Below, piece by piece: positions 25,231 through 36,164 of a DNA stretch of 64,000 nucleotides. The DNA is from Drosophila miranda (Eukaryota > Arthropoda > Insecta > Diptera > Drosophilidae): assembly GCF_003369915.1 (NCBI RefSeq), contig NW_022881603.1, positions 7,051,249 to 7,115,248 of the forward strand, written 5' to 3'. A program made the position numbers and the translations under genes. A model generated the notes under the pieces. That model made no database searches. It was given only the letters and a program-made list of their open reading frames with translations, and had not been told where the DNA came from. How positions within the stretch are numbered: the first letter of the stretch is position 1; each line of letters starts with the position of its first letter.

Positions 25231-26882
25231 TTAATTGTAAATAAAAACATTGCGTATGGCCTCTTCGACTTCTCGGTTGCAACTTGGACATTTTGGCTTT
25301 ATATTTTCATTTTCTTACAAGTCGTTTTTTGCTTGGTTGTGGGCCACAATTTGATCCCAACATGTACCACAAATGTTTACGTGATTGCACGGGCGCAACA
25401 ACACAGACTTTGGGTTACATAGGCACACATTGCATGGATTCATTTGAACCAATGATTTATCAGATGACTGACTTGAATGAGAAGCATTCGATGAAAGTGA
25501 CGATGTGGAAGATTTCATATCAGAAGACATTCCAGTTAAATTGCTTTCATTGTCCACCCCTTCAAAGAAGTCCTGCTTTGAAAAGCGGTCAGCTAAGGAA
25601 ACAGTGCATGTCAGAAATCCCTGTATATCTATTTCACCTCTTTCAAAAAGATCCATTGCGTCCATTATTTTTTTTGAGCGATCCTGAGAACCAAAATAAT
25701 TAAGCTAACATATTATTTTTAACGATTAACTTAAAATGTATTCAACTTACACGTAATTTCTTCTTCTGTGTCTGATTTCCATTACCACCATTTTGAAAGA
25801 GTAAAGCAAACTCGCGACTTTTTTCATATTCTTGATGCAGAATTGCATTGAACATTGAACAAATTTAAAAAAGTGCCCATTTGCTCGAATTTTATTTCCC
25901 AAATTCAAATTATAAGCTTCTACTGAGCTCGTGGTTCTAGTTGACCTCTTAAACACGGATATGCTTTTTGGTCCCTCCTATAAAATTAGGGTTAAAAATT
26001 AATAAGTAAAATACAACTCAATTATGAAACAATAAATAAAATATACCTTTTTAAGCCACTGTCTATTAAAATATTTTAAAAATGGAGAAAACAGCTTCTT
26101 ATTTAAGTTTATTGCTTCGCCTCTTAGAAGGTTAAATGCTTAGACAATTTTGCTTTCTGGTAAAAGCGGCAAGTGCAAAAATTTCATAAATAGCATGTAA
26201 GCTTTCTTATTGCATTTCAGCGTATTTTCAAAACCACTCGATTGCTTGGCATTTTTCTTGCATGCTTGAGTAAAATGAAAACAAAAGGCGTAAAAATTCA
26301 TGTTGGGATGCAGACCTTTTAACGCGTTAACGCGTGCCTTTAAGGCAGCAAATGTTCGAGTCTATATATGTGAATAAGTGCTGAAAGTGCGAGTCATTAA
26401 AACAAAAACAAAAGGGGTTATCTAATTACAAAAATTTTTTGATTAGAGTTAGTAAATAAAGTGTAGCATAAGAAGAAATTTACCTTCTGCAAATATTTAA
26501 TATAAATTATTAAAAGTTGCTTAAAATCTCCAAAAGGGCACACTTTAAATGTAGCATCAATTAAATAATGCCTATTATGCTCCGGAATGTTGGCTTGCAT
26601 CAAGGTGATTACCTTGTCTGATGAAAATATGCAATAAGCAAACGAGCTCGATGCGTACACTTTTTTATAGAACTGATTTGCAGTATTTCCCTTGGTTATT
26701 CCAAAACGGTTCATAATATTTTCGTCTTGAAAAGCTTCCAGAACATTCTCTGCAGAAGATGGAGGCTTTGGCAAGAAAGGCTGTCTTTTTCTTTGCAAAG
26801 TGCGTTTGACAGAGTCATAATTTATTTCAATCTCCGCTTCACCTTTTGTTTTCCTAATTAATTGAATAGAAAAATAATACAT
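25231..26882 (-). pseudogene. MULE-type transposase relic with introns and a C-terminal RING finger
   Basis: The first exon (to 26,484) contains HYLIDATFKVCPFGDFKQLL, which resembles the first catalytic-Asp region of Mutator-like transposases. It is followed by an intron (GTAAAT...TTTCAG, 26,483-26,381). The next exon has FCFHFTQACKKN, similar to the MULE CxxH region, but also stops and a frameshift. A third exon has RTTSSVEAYNLNLG, the family's conserved RTNNxVEAYN-like segment, and ends at GTAAGT near 25,753. The last exon is Ser-rich and ends in a RING of the C-terminal IAP type (CNVCLCNPKSVLLRPCNHVN...KCPSC), broken by a TAA at 25,317-25,315. The N-terminus beyond 26,882 is not identifiable. 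Clearly dead. Confidence 0.65.
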
Positions 26883-27059
26883 CAGTCTGTGTGCATTTCT
26901 TGTCTACTCGCTTGCACATACATACATGTACACCTATGTACATACATATGTATGTATGTACATCAGGGGACGGCACGGCCAATGCTCGCAGACGGACTTC
27001 GAAACGAGCATTTACCGGTCAAAAACCGAGCAACGACCAAAGTCTCGCAAACGGACTTA
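26883..27059. other. Unassigned Foldback interior with CATA/TGTA simple repeat
   Basis: Contains alternating ACATACATAC and TATGTATGTA stretches near 26,917-26,965. No gene seen. Confidence 0.4.
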
Positions 27060-27887
27060 AAGCGCGACGTCGGGGGCTGCGTAGCCAGTGCAAATTGATT
27101 TGTTCCTTTTGGCTACAAAAATGATCTGATCTGATCCAGATTCAGCAATCTGATAGATATGGTCATTATCTATGATTTTGCGTTTTTAGTTTTCTCGAAT
27201 GTGCAATATTGTGGATGCAACAGATTTTCGTCCTTTGTGGGGGCGGAAGGGGGTGTGGCGAAATTTGGACACGAAACGGTCAAGGTCCGATATCACAGGA
27301 GTGTGGATACCAAATTTGGTTGCTCTGGCTCTTATAGGTTCTGAGATCCTTGAACTCATATTTTGCAATTGGCAAAGCCGACCATGAAACCTGTGTGTTA
27401 GAGAGAGACAGAGCGAGAAAGAATGAAATTGTTTTCTTGATTCTGGCTATAATAATTATACGATCTGGTTGAGATTTTACACTCTAGAACATATAGTCAT
27501 CTTCTACGATTCTGCGTTTTTGGTTTTATCGTATCTTTAAAAATGTAGATGCCACAGATTTTCGTCCTTTGTGGGGGCGGAAGTGGGCGGGGCGAAGTTT
27601 TGAAATATTTTTGTAGCAGTGACATATCACAGAAGTCTGGATCCAAAACATCGTTGCTCTAGCTCTTATAGTCTTTGAGCACTAGGCGCTGAAGGGGACG
27701 GACGGACGGACGGACGGACGGACAGACGGAAAGACAGACAGGGCTCAATCGACTCGGCTATTGATGCTGATCAAGAATATATGTATATACTTTATGGGGT
27801 CGGAAACGATTCCTTCTGGACGTTACACACATCCACTTTTACCACAAATCTAATATACCCCAATACTCATTTTGAGTATCGGGTATA
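27060..27887 (-). mobile_element. INE-1/DINE-1-like copy I (reverse, truncated)
   Basis: Reverse complement of the family seen at 28,429 and 29,556. Its 5' end, TATACCCGATACTCAAAATG, lies at 27,887 on the minus strand. It includes GACCCCATAAAGTATATATA-like core sequence and a (GTCC)n run near 27,710. The far 3' end is missing. Attribution to the Helitron-derived INE-1/DINE-1 class rests on the microsatellite core and the TTGATCAGCATC motif and is moderate. Confidence 0.6.
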
Positions 27888-28428
27888 AAAATTGTAATAC
27901 AACTCTGTTAAGATCTTACCAAAGACTATACAATACCAAGATGTTGCATGAGCGACCAAAAAGCTGTTCTATGGCGGGTACTAACATTAGAACCCAAAAG
28001 GCACGAGGGAGCGCGCGGGGCTTCAATTCCCTTTTCGACTGTACTTCGTCTCTACCGCGACCCCGCTGCACATCGGTTTCGTCTGTTCGGCCATTCTAGA
28101 CTCTCGAGCCTCAGCACCGTCGAAGCGGTGGTCGTGGATCGCCGATGTCTTTGGAGCGGCACAGTGGGAGCTATGGCCGTCTCAGCTTGCTAAATTAGTT
28201 AGTGAATATGAGTTCAATAAATATTTGCACACTGAAAAAATGTTAAACTTTAAACTAAAACAATCTTGAAAATTCGATTGGAAAATTCTCTATTAGATGC
28301 GTACATTAAATTTATCTAAAGCACTCATACAATTTTTTTTACTATTTCGGCTGAGTCCCCACTGTGCCGCGCCAAAGACATCAGCGATCACGCTGCCCTA
28401 CGGTTTCGGCACGCAGACGATTCATATT
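27888..28428. other. Spacer between inverted INE-1-like copies, with a ~30-bp inward-facing inverted repeat
   Basis: GATCGCCGATGTCTTTGG...CACAGTGGG near 28,136-28,164 is repeated in inverted form near 28,355-28,388. The ~190 bp between is AT-rich and non-coding. No gene recognised. Confidence 0.5.
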
Positions 28429-29530
28429 TATACCCGATACTCAAAATGAGTATTGGGGTATATTAGATTTGTGGTAAAAGTGGATGTGTGTAACGTCCAG
28501 AAGGAATCGCGTTTCCGACCCCATAAAGTATATATATTCTTGATCAGCATCAATAGCCGAGTCGATTGAGCCCTGTCTGTCTTTCCGTCTGTCCGTCCGT
28601 CCGTCCGTCCCCTTCAGCGCCTAGTGCTCAAAGACTATAAGAGCTAGAGCAACGATGTTTTGGATCCAGACTTCTGTGATATGTCACTGCTACAAAAATA
28701 TTTCAAAACTTCGCCCCGCCCACTTCCGCCCCCACAAAGGACGAAAATCTGTGGCATCTACATTTTTAAAGATACGATAAAACCAAAAACGCAGAATCGT
28801 AGAAGATGACTATATGTTCTAGAGTGTAAAATCTCAACAAGATCGTATAATTATTATAGCCAGAATCAAGAAAACAATTTCATTCTTTCTCGCTCTGTCT
28901 CTCTCTAACACACAGGTTTAATAGTCGGTTTTGCCAATTGCAAAATATGAGTTCAAGGATCTCAGAACCTATAAGAGCCAGAGCAACCAAATTTGGTATC
29001 CACACTCCTGTGATATCGGACCTTGACCGTTTTGTGTCCAAATTTCGACACACCCCCTTCCGCCCCCGCAAAGGACGAAAATCTGGGGCATCCACAAATC
29101 TCAGAGACTATTATGGCTAGAGTAACCAAATTTTGTATCCGCACTTCTGTTAGATCTCACTATAAAACGTATATCTCAGAATTTCGCCCCACCCCCTTAC
29201 GCCCCACAAAGGACGAAAATCTGTTGCATCCACAATATTGCACATTCGAGAAAACTAAAAACGCAGAATCATAGATAATGACCATATCTATCAGATTGCT
29301 GAATCTGGATCAGATCGGATCATTTTTGTAGCCAAAAGCAAGAAATCAATTTTCAGTGGCTACGCAGCGCCCGACGTCACGCTCAGACTGATTTTCTGTC
29401 TCTCTCGCACGCACTCTTTGTCGTGTGGTTCAATATTAGCGGCGTCTGCCGCAGGAGAGCCATACTGACTTAGTATCGGGTATAACTGTAGAGTGCGGTG
29501 TCCGCAGCAACTCACAACGTTCCACCTCGA
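28429..29530 (+). mobile_element. INE-1/DINE-1-like copy II
   Basis: About 1.1 kb. It starts TATACCCGATACTCAAAATG and has a (GTCC)n run near 28,590. Near the end is AGTATCGGGTATAAC, the inverted form of the start, followed by a small hairpin (TGCGG-TGT-CCGCA). It is non-coding. The short reading frames in it are by-products. Confidence 0.65.
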
Positions 29531-29555
29531 TCCTTTTGTTTTGTTTTTTTGTTTT

Positions 29556-30664
29556 TATACCCGATACTCAAAATGAGTATTGGGGTATATTAGATTTGTG
29601 GTAAAAGTGGATGTGTGTAAGGTCCAGAAGGAATCGTTTCCGACCCCATAAAGTATATATATTCTTGATCAGCATCAATAGCCGAGTCGGTTGAGCCCTG
29701 TCTGTCTTTCCGTCTGTCCGTCCGTCCGTCCGTCCGTCCGTCCGTCCCCTTCAGCGCCTAGTGCTCAAAGACTATAAGAGCTAGAGCAACGATGTTTTGG
29801 AACCAGACTTCTGTGATATGTCACTGGTACAAAAATATTTCAAAACTTCGCCCCGCCCACTTCCGCCCCCACAAAGGACGAAAATCTGTGGCATCCACAT
29901 TTTTAAAGATACGATAAAACCAAAAACGCAGAATCGGTGAGGATGACCATATCTTCTACAGTGCAAAATCTGAACCAGATCGTATAATGATTATAGCCAG
30001 AATCAAGAAAACAATTTCATTCTTTCTCGCTCTGTCTCTCTCTAACACACAGGTTTCATGGTCGGTTTTGTCAATTGCAAAATATGAGTTCAAGGATCTC
30101 AGAACCTATAAGAGCCAGAGCAACCAAATTTGGTATCCACACTCCTGTGATATCGGACCTTGACCGTTTCGTGTCCAAATTTCGCCACACCCCCTTCCGT
30201 CCCCCCAAGGGCGAAAATCTGGGGCATCCACAAATCTCAGAGACTATTAAGGCTAGAGTAACCAAATTTGGTATCCGCACTTCTGTTAGATCTCACTATA
30301 AAACGTATATCTCAGAATTTCGCCCCACCCCCTTCCGCCCCACAAAGGACGAAAATCTGTTGCATCCACAATATTGCACATTCGAGAAAACTAAAAACGC
30401 AGAATCATAGATAATGACCATATCTATCAGATTGCTGAATCTGGATCAGATCAGATCATTTTTATAGCCAATAGGAACAAATCAATTTGCAGTGGCTACG
30501 CAGCGCCCGACGTCACGCTCACTGATTTTCTGTCTCTCTCGCACGCACTCTTTGTCGTGTGGTTCAATATTAGCGGCGTCTGCCGCAGGAGAGCCATACT
30601 GACTTAGTATCGGGTATAACTGTAGAGTTGCGGTGTCCGCAGCAACTCACAACGTTCCACCTCG
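29556..30664 (+). mobile_element. INE-1/DINE-1-like copy III, tandem with copy II
   Basis: Same start, microsatellite, subterminal inverted repeat and 3' hairpin as copy II. It is separated from copy II only by a ~25-bp T-rich spacer. Non-coding. Confidence 0.65.
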
Positions 30665-30699
30665 TTTTTTGTATTTTTTGATGGTGTATCGGCATAATT

Positions 30700-30985
30700 T
30701 GCTCAAAATCGCTGCGCGGAGATATGTCGCTTCTAAGCGTCATAGCTCCGCGCGGAGATATGTCGTTTGTGGAACGGCGGAGATATGTCGTTTCAAAACG
30801 TCATACCTCCGCGCGGAGATATGTCGTTTGTGACACGGCGGAGATATGTCGTTTCAAAACGTCATATCTCCGAGCGGAGATATGACGCTTTCAAACGACA
30901 TAAGTCCGCCAGAAAAAAAGCGACATAGTTCCGCCGGCAAAATGTACTGGGCGGAGATATGTCGTCGGAGATATGACGCTAGGGG
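30700..30985. repeat. Right Foldback arm: palindromic repeats
   Basis: The same GGAGATATGTCG modules as the left arm, with one-mismatch versions of the 22-bp palindrome. The outermost 31 bp are inverted relative to the left end. The inner modules read the same in both orientations because they are palindromic. Confidence 0.8.
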
Positions 30986-31014
30986 TGCCCCGAAGAAAAC
31001 AAAGGTTCGTAACA
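30986..31014 (+). repeat. Element 1 LTR4, right end
   Basis: TGCCCCGAAGAAAACAAAGG followed by TTCGTAACA, identical to the other LTR 3' ends. It is then followed by unrelated DNA instead of a primer-binding site. Compared with LTR3, about 225 bp (17,555-17,779) is missing between the two LTR4 pieces. Confidence 0.85.
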
Positions 31015-31828
31015 ATTGACTAGTTTATTTTAAACACTTGCTTTTATTGGATCTTGTCTAAAAGAAGGTATTAGTGAAATAGGTCAACCAAAAAACGGTT
31101 TTAGCGAAATAAGTCAAAACAAAAAAAACGAGGCTAGTCGTTCATATTGCTCAATTTAGAGATTCCGTTGAATAATTCTGGCTAACTAAAACCCTTAGTT
31201 CGGCTCACATAATTTTAGGCCGTTGATAAATACATTTTCTACAAAATTGGTTAGTTTTTAGTCCTTGCTTTTGTTGTATTTTGACTTAAACAAGGTTTAA
31301 AGACATGATGCGTGTATAGCCCTTTGTATACCCTGTTTTCCAAAATGTTTTTAAAACGTAATTGATGAAAGAAATCGTTGAAATAGGTTTAAATATTCCA
31401 GAAGGGTATTTCATTGTTGCTATCGATAAACGGGAAAACTGCCAACTGCTGAAAAACTGCACCTCGAATGAAATGCTGCTGGACTGCCAACCTGCTTTAA
31501 GTAGAGCGCAAAGTATGAAAGTGAATGAAAAAAACACCAATGTTTAGAAAAAAAATGTATATAAATAATGTATTAAAATAATTTAAATATTTGTATTTAA
31601 AATAAACTTTAAATTTAAGCCCAGCTATGGTTAACAAACGAATCAAACGCAGCTGTACAAGTACACTTTCAAGTTCAAGTGCGGCTTGGAAGTGCAGTAA
31701 TTCTTATCAGCAAACAGCTTTGCATTAGCTTCCGGATTTGAACAGTTAATTCATTCAAAATGCATTTCGTTTGCGATCTCAGTTTAATTTTGATTGCAAT
31801 GTGCATGGTTCGGAGAATACGACTCACA
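31015..31828. other. Non-coding flank and 5' region of the fibrinogen-domain gene
   Basis: AT-rich sequence without a recognisable gene. The short frame at 31,362-31,547 has no familiar features. The promoter of the downstream gene presumably lies near 31,650-31,750, but no clear TATA box was identified. Confidence 0.4.
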
Positions 31829-32919
31829 ATGGAAAACTATTTCGTTTTACTGCTGATTCTTTTGGCTGTACCTTGGTCCTTTGAGGCCACCCCCAAGCTT
31901 AAGCCAACCAAGGCTGCCATTATAGACTTGAAGAACAAAACTGAAGTAGTACCGTCAAGTAGCATGCCCATTGCCAATGTCACAGCCGTGCACGAGAAGT
32001 TGGCAGAAGTCCACATTGATCAGCACAAAACCATTCGCATTAGCAAAGGAGATCTGGATGATCTATTGGACGTTTATATGGGTAAAATAGCAGAGAGTGC
32101 AGCCACCATCAAGGACTGAGAAAATGAAATAAACAAGCTTCAAACCAAGGAACACACTGACGACGATCTACTGAAGAGATTTAAGAATCTCACAGAATAT
32201 ACAGCCAAACTGAAGGAAAAGGTGGATCAAATCAAGGAACTCGAGCAGAAGGTCAAGGTCTACGAGACCAGATTGAAGAGAAAACAGCACGTGTTGACTG
32301 ATTTAAGAAAACAGAACACCTCCAGTGCGGCATTGATCGATCATCTGAGAGCCAAAGTCGTATATTTTGAAGGTAAATTCAGGGAGAAGAAGGACGACCT
32401 GTTGGCAGACTGGGAGGCAGCCACCACCTCTTGTATGCCCTACGGCATGTCGTCTGGGATTCATTTGATCCATTTGCCAGGGTTCCTGCCCTTTCTGGTG
32501 TCCTGTGAGGGTCTCACGGCCACCGGTCCTGGATGGATGGCTATTCAGCGTCGACTGGATGGCTCTGTGAACTTCTATCGCAACTGGGATCAGTACAGGA
32601 AAGGGTTTGGCAAGCTCAACGGGGAGTTCTTTATTGGGCTCGAAAAACTGCACCGCCTGACCAGCTCCCAGCCTCATGAGCTCTACATAAGCTTCAGGAG
32701 ATTCAATGGAGAGTCAAGCTATGCTCACTACGATGACTTTGTTATTGGCAGCGAGGAGGAAGGCAACGAATTGAAATTGCTCGGCCATTATCAAGGAAAT
32801 TCCAGCGACGCGTTACGCACCCATGACAAGATGAAATTCTCAACCTTCGATGAATTTACGCATATGAATTGCGCCGAGTATCACCACGGAGCCTGGTGGT
32901 ACGACTTCTGTTCGCGAAG
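31829..32919 (+). pseudogene. Fibrinogen-related (FReD) secreted protein, exon 1, with in-frame TGA
   Basis: The ATG at 31,829 gives a good signal peptide (MENYFVLLLILLAVPWSFEA). An ATG at 31,760 in the same frame would add 23 residues and is less convincing. A Lys/Glu-rich coiled-coil region follows (about 31,960-32,400), then a fibrinogen-like domain. Conserved features are FLVSCEGL, GWMAIQRRLDGSVNFYRNW, GEFFIGLEKLH, HELYISFRRFNG, FSTFDEF and NCAEYHHGAWWYDFC. One TGA at 32,117-32,119 interrupts an otherwise continuous frame. The exon ends CGAAG|GTAATT at 32,919 in phase 2. Such proteins act extracellularly as lectins or ligands. Pseudogene, or TGA readthrough, is possible. Confidence 0.85.
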
Positions 32920-32985
32920 GTAATTCATCCGTCCACTGAGTATCACACAAACACATACGAATTATTCAGTTAATATCCTCTTCCC

Positions 32986-35585
32986 TGTAGTGGTCGCTTG
33001 TCGGGCGGATAGGAAAGCATATTTGTGTTCTTCGCCTGAAAGTATGCCCGATGGTATTTGTACAATTTATATATTTATGTATATAATATATATATAAATA
33101 TATTTATATATGTTATATTATTTATACAAGTATATATCACACCTCACCGAGATACTTATTAATTATTAAGTTTAGTCCCCATAGTTAGTGTATAGTTAGG
33201 TTGGCTTAATTTCTTGTTGTGGTGTTACATGTTAAATGTTCCTGGTCGTGTGAGGGCTAGCGCCATCTAGGGTTGACATTAAGAATATGCTTAAAAACGA
33301 ACAAAAAATCTCCCCACCATGTCCATAACCATTCAAGGTGAATGGCGAAGGATCGTGCAAAGGCAGATCCGGAGAACAAAATTTTTGTTGGTCAGTAGAT
33401 CCGCCCAAATCTTTCTTTCTCCTCGTGGCCGTACAAGCATTCAGTTGCGCGGTGAGAAAAAAAAATAATACAAATAAAATTAAACCGCCGTAAATAACCG
33501 TGGTGTGAAACCAAAGTGCACTCGATCGGGAAAAAAGAACCCAAGAAAGCAGATTGGGCTCTAATCGAAAACGTGAGTACCGGCCTTCGACAGTGCTAGG
33601 AGCCTCGAAGTTAGATTTTCCGACTTTTTCTGTAGTTTCCGCTTGGAGGTGAGCAGCCCCAACACAAAAAAAAAAAAAACACCTGGAGAAAGAAGGAATT
33701 AGCACCTCAACCCCATCCCCCTGTTTTCGCAGTGCCAGTTCCAACCGGGTAAATATGTGCATGGAGTAACTGTTAGAAAATGTAGCCTGATCAGTATTTT
33801 CAAATTCCACATTAGAATCGGCACTTAGTTTGGGAATTATCCAAAAGCTGCAGCCCGAGCTTTAAGCCCCCGCACTACGAACCAGCTGATCCACCAAGTC
33901 GCGGGCAGTGAACTTTGGCTGCGCGAGACGAGGACAGCCGTCTGAACGGGCTTAGTGCGGCGAAGTGGCGTAACCGTTTCGCATTCAAAACCGGGCCAAG
34001 AAACGGAAACCGGTGCTTGCAGTCAGCGTAGGCCCGAAGCCGCTTAAATGTTCCTACCGGGCGGGAAAAAATAGTGCACCACATGTGTACATAACCTCCC
34101 GGCGACCCCTAGTGGTATCGCCTCTCTTGTTCTTCTCGTGATTCGGCCTTACTGTTCCAAACGTTTATTTAAAGTGCAGTGGAGGCCAGCGTTTGTCTTA
34201 TGTGCACGTTAGTGTCATTATGTAGGCTGAATGAAAACTGTAAGAGATGTGCTCACATACATATGTATATGTATACTGAAAGCCACTGAGGCCAGTAAGA
34301 TCCCACCGTGACTCGCATTCCCTTGAACCTCGCAGTCCGTTGATATGTCTGTTTTTGTGTAGTTGGATATACTTAGTGTTAATTGTAAAAGAAAAAAAAA
34401 CCAGAAAAAAAACCCACCAACACATGGAAAGTTTGAAAATGCATTTGATAAAAGCTTAAAAGTTTGAGCTTAAAAGCGTCCGCTCGGCCGGTTCCCCTCC
34501 GCGAGCTTATGCCATGCAGCACGCGCTGTACGATTTTGTTTTTGGTTTGCAGGTAAAAGTTTAATGCACCCACACACAGCCACACGCCCAGCTACGAAAG
34601 ATCTTTCGCCGCGGGAACACAAACAAAAACTGAGTGAGCTTTATAATATACCAACAACATTACATTTTATTGCCTCCCAAAATTCCGCGAGCGTGGCAAA
34701 AGCTTCGTTCTTTTTTGCTAGAGCTGTTTGTCGGTCGTTGACCTCACACTTTTAAAGTAGTCACAGCTGATTGGCCTTCTGCCTTTACAATACGCTTGGT
34801 AGAACGAATAGTATGTCCAACTACTCCCTGAAGCCGATGTGCTGGGACATGTGTACATATATTGCGCTATAGTATTATCTTTCTATCTAAGGAAAAATCA
34901 TTAGTTTATATCGCACTATAAAATATCGTATATGCACTTATAACTATTTACACTTATCGTATTTATTTATCTAAATATTCCCTAGTAATAATAGCTATAT
35001 CTCTTGTGACGCTTTTCGTTCCTCCTTTTGTCCATTTAGCCTTGTCTTGGAGTTCTCGGTTAGTGTTTCTTTTTTCTTGTAACATGAATATAGTATCTGA
35101 ATATAGTTTCTAATAAAATGATTGTTAAGATGAATATGTGCTAGACGTTACCGCAGTTGGGGGAACCATGCCGCTCTTGAGCGAAATAGGATGACCAATA
35201 CCGGACACTCCAGGGATCCTGATATTATTATTGGCTCTTTCAGGATCATGGTAGGGTGGGCGTGGAACGACTCCGTGCCAGCAAAACAGAGATGTCCGCC
35301 GCGGTGGTAGATCCCTACTCCTTCTCTGCACTATCTTTGCCCCACTATACTTTCCGTACCCCTAACGATCCTTTCCTTGTCTGTCCCCCTCCCATTCCCA
35401 AAAAGAGTACGCGAATTTTAATAAAATAATACCAGCAGGAGCGAAGCAACCTAACTGGAGGGTTACCCCAAAGGACCCATCCCCATTTCCGTCCAGAGAT
35501 CAGCCGTGGAAGCGAGCGCGTACTCCTTCTCAGTTAGCCGACCACCAGCTTCATCGTGCGAAGATTCTCTTCGTTACTCGTTACA
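32986..35585 (+). repeat. Element 2 5' LTR (2,600 bp)
   Basis: TGTAGTGGTCGC...CTCGTTACA. Long AT runs lie near 33,060-33,140. No credible gene is encoded. The minus-strand frame at 33,232-33,810 recurs only because the LTR recurs. Confidence 0.92.
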
Positions 35586-35602
35586 GTAATAATTATTTTA
35601 TT

Positions 35603-35620
35603 TGGCGCCCAACGTGGGGC
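35603..35620 (+). promoter_or_regulatory. Primer-binding site 1 of element 2 (tRNA-Lys)
   Basis: TGGCGCCCAACGTGGGGC, the exact complement of the 3' 18 nt of Drosophila tRNA-Lys(CTT) as I recall that tRNA. It lies 17 nt after the LTR. Confidence 0.8.
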
Positions 35621-36164
35621 CGAAAGGCCTGAAGGTCAGGTTTGACGTAATTGTAAACGTTACAAAGCGGAGTTACATTAACTTATATGGTTGTGTGTGA
35701 CCCCAGCCAAACTTGACCCCGAAGCAGAAAAATTGTTGAGAAAGTCCATAACACCTGCGAGCAGTGCATAGTCATGCACTGGCTTAAGACTTTTGTTCCC
35801 TGTTTCCCACCCCTCTTCCTTAAAGCCTTCCTTTTGTCCTGGAATTGGATCCTGTGATGGTGGATGCTTATTAGTTTCCGATAACGGTTAGCCCGCATCG
35901 GAGTATGATCCATAACCCTTGCTCGATGGTAAGCTGCTCTGGAATCGATAATAGCTTCACCATAGCTTTATTGCCGAGCAGTATATGCCATAGCAGTGAA
36001 ATCTAGATGGATTCACTGGTATGTGGAAGTTGGCTGGACACAGGGTTATTAGTGGCGAAAATCTACGACCTGCCGCTATACAGAAGCATATTAGTGAATA
36101 CATTCGCCCGTATCCCTTGGAAATTGACAGGTACCTTGGGTAGCTTTGGTTCAGTTGTCACCGG

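Larger units (their letters stand above)
24812..30985. mobile_element. Foldback-like (MULE-type) DNA transposon inserted in LTR4, itself invaded by INE-1-like elements
   Basis: Bounded by inverted termini. The left end reads AGCGACATATCTCCGACGAC and the right end, reverse-complemented, reads the same with one mismatch (AGCGTCAT...). The similarity continues to about 31 bp. The arms consist of many short palindromes. The interior holds a MULE-type transposase relic. AGGGGT on the right and AGGGGGT on the left may be remnants of a target duplication (uncertain). Foldback elements with arms of internal repeats and the MULE-related NOF protein are the closest described architecture. Confidence 0.65.
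1..31014 (+). repeat. Head-to-tail array of LTR retrotransposon 'element 1' sharing LTRs
   Basis: Four pol-containing internal regions alternate with four LTRs in one orientation. Equivalent pol positions lie at 1, 7,322, 14,158 and 21,435, giving spacings of about 7.3, 6.8 and 7.3 kb. Neighbouring units share one LTR instead of each having two, which is the product expected of unequal exchange between LTRs or of circular intermediates, not of independent insertions. Protein variants alternate: A and C have VVAIQK, RLARW, DGDLV and VHEATG; B and D have VVTIQK, RLSRW, DRDLV and VHQATG. The left end lies outside the window. The right end is the terminus of LTR4 at 31,014. The region 24,812-30,985 is a later insertion and does not belong to the array. 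Confidence 0.9.

Noticed and set aside
31362..31547. 61-codon plus-strand frame upstream of the fibrinogen-domain gene
   Set aside because: No homology-like features. The overlapping opposite-strand frame is equally long, and composition is that of AT-rich non-coding DNA.
33232..33810. 192-codon minus-strand frame in the element 2 LTR
   Set aside because: It is interrupted differently in each LTR copy, is low-complexity and sits in regulatory LTR sequence.
35125..35331. 68-codon frame found in every element 2 LTR copy
   Set aside because: Conserved only through LTR duplication. No recognisable protein.
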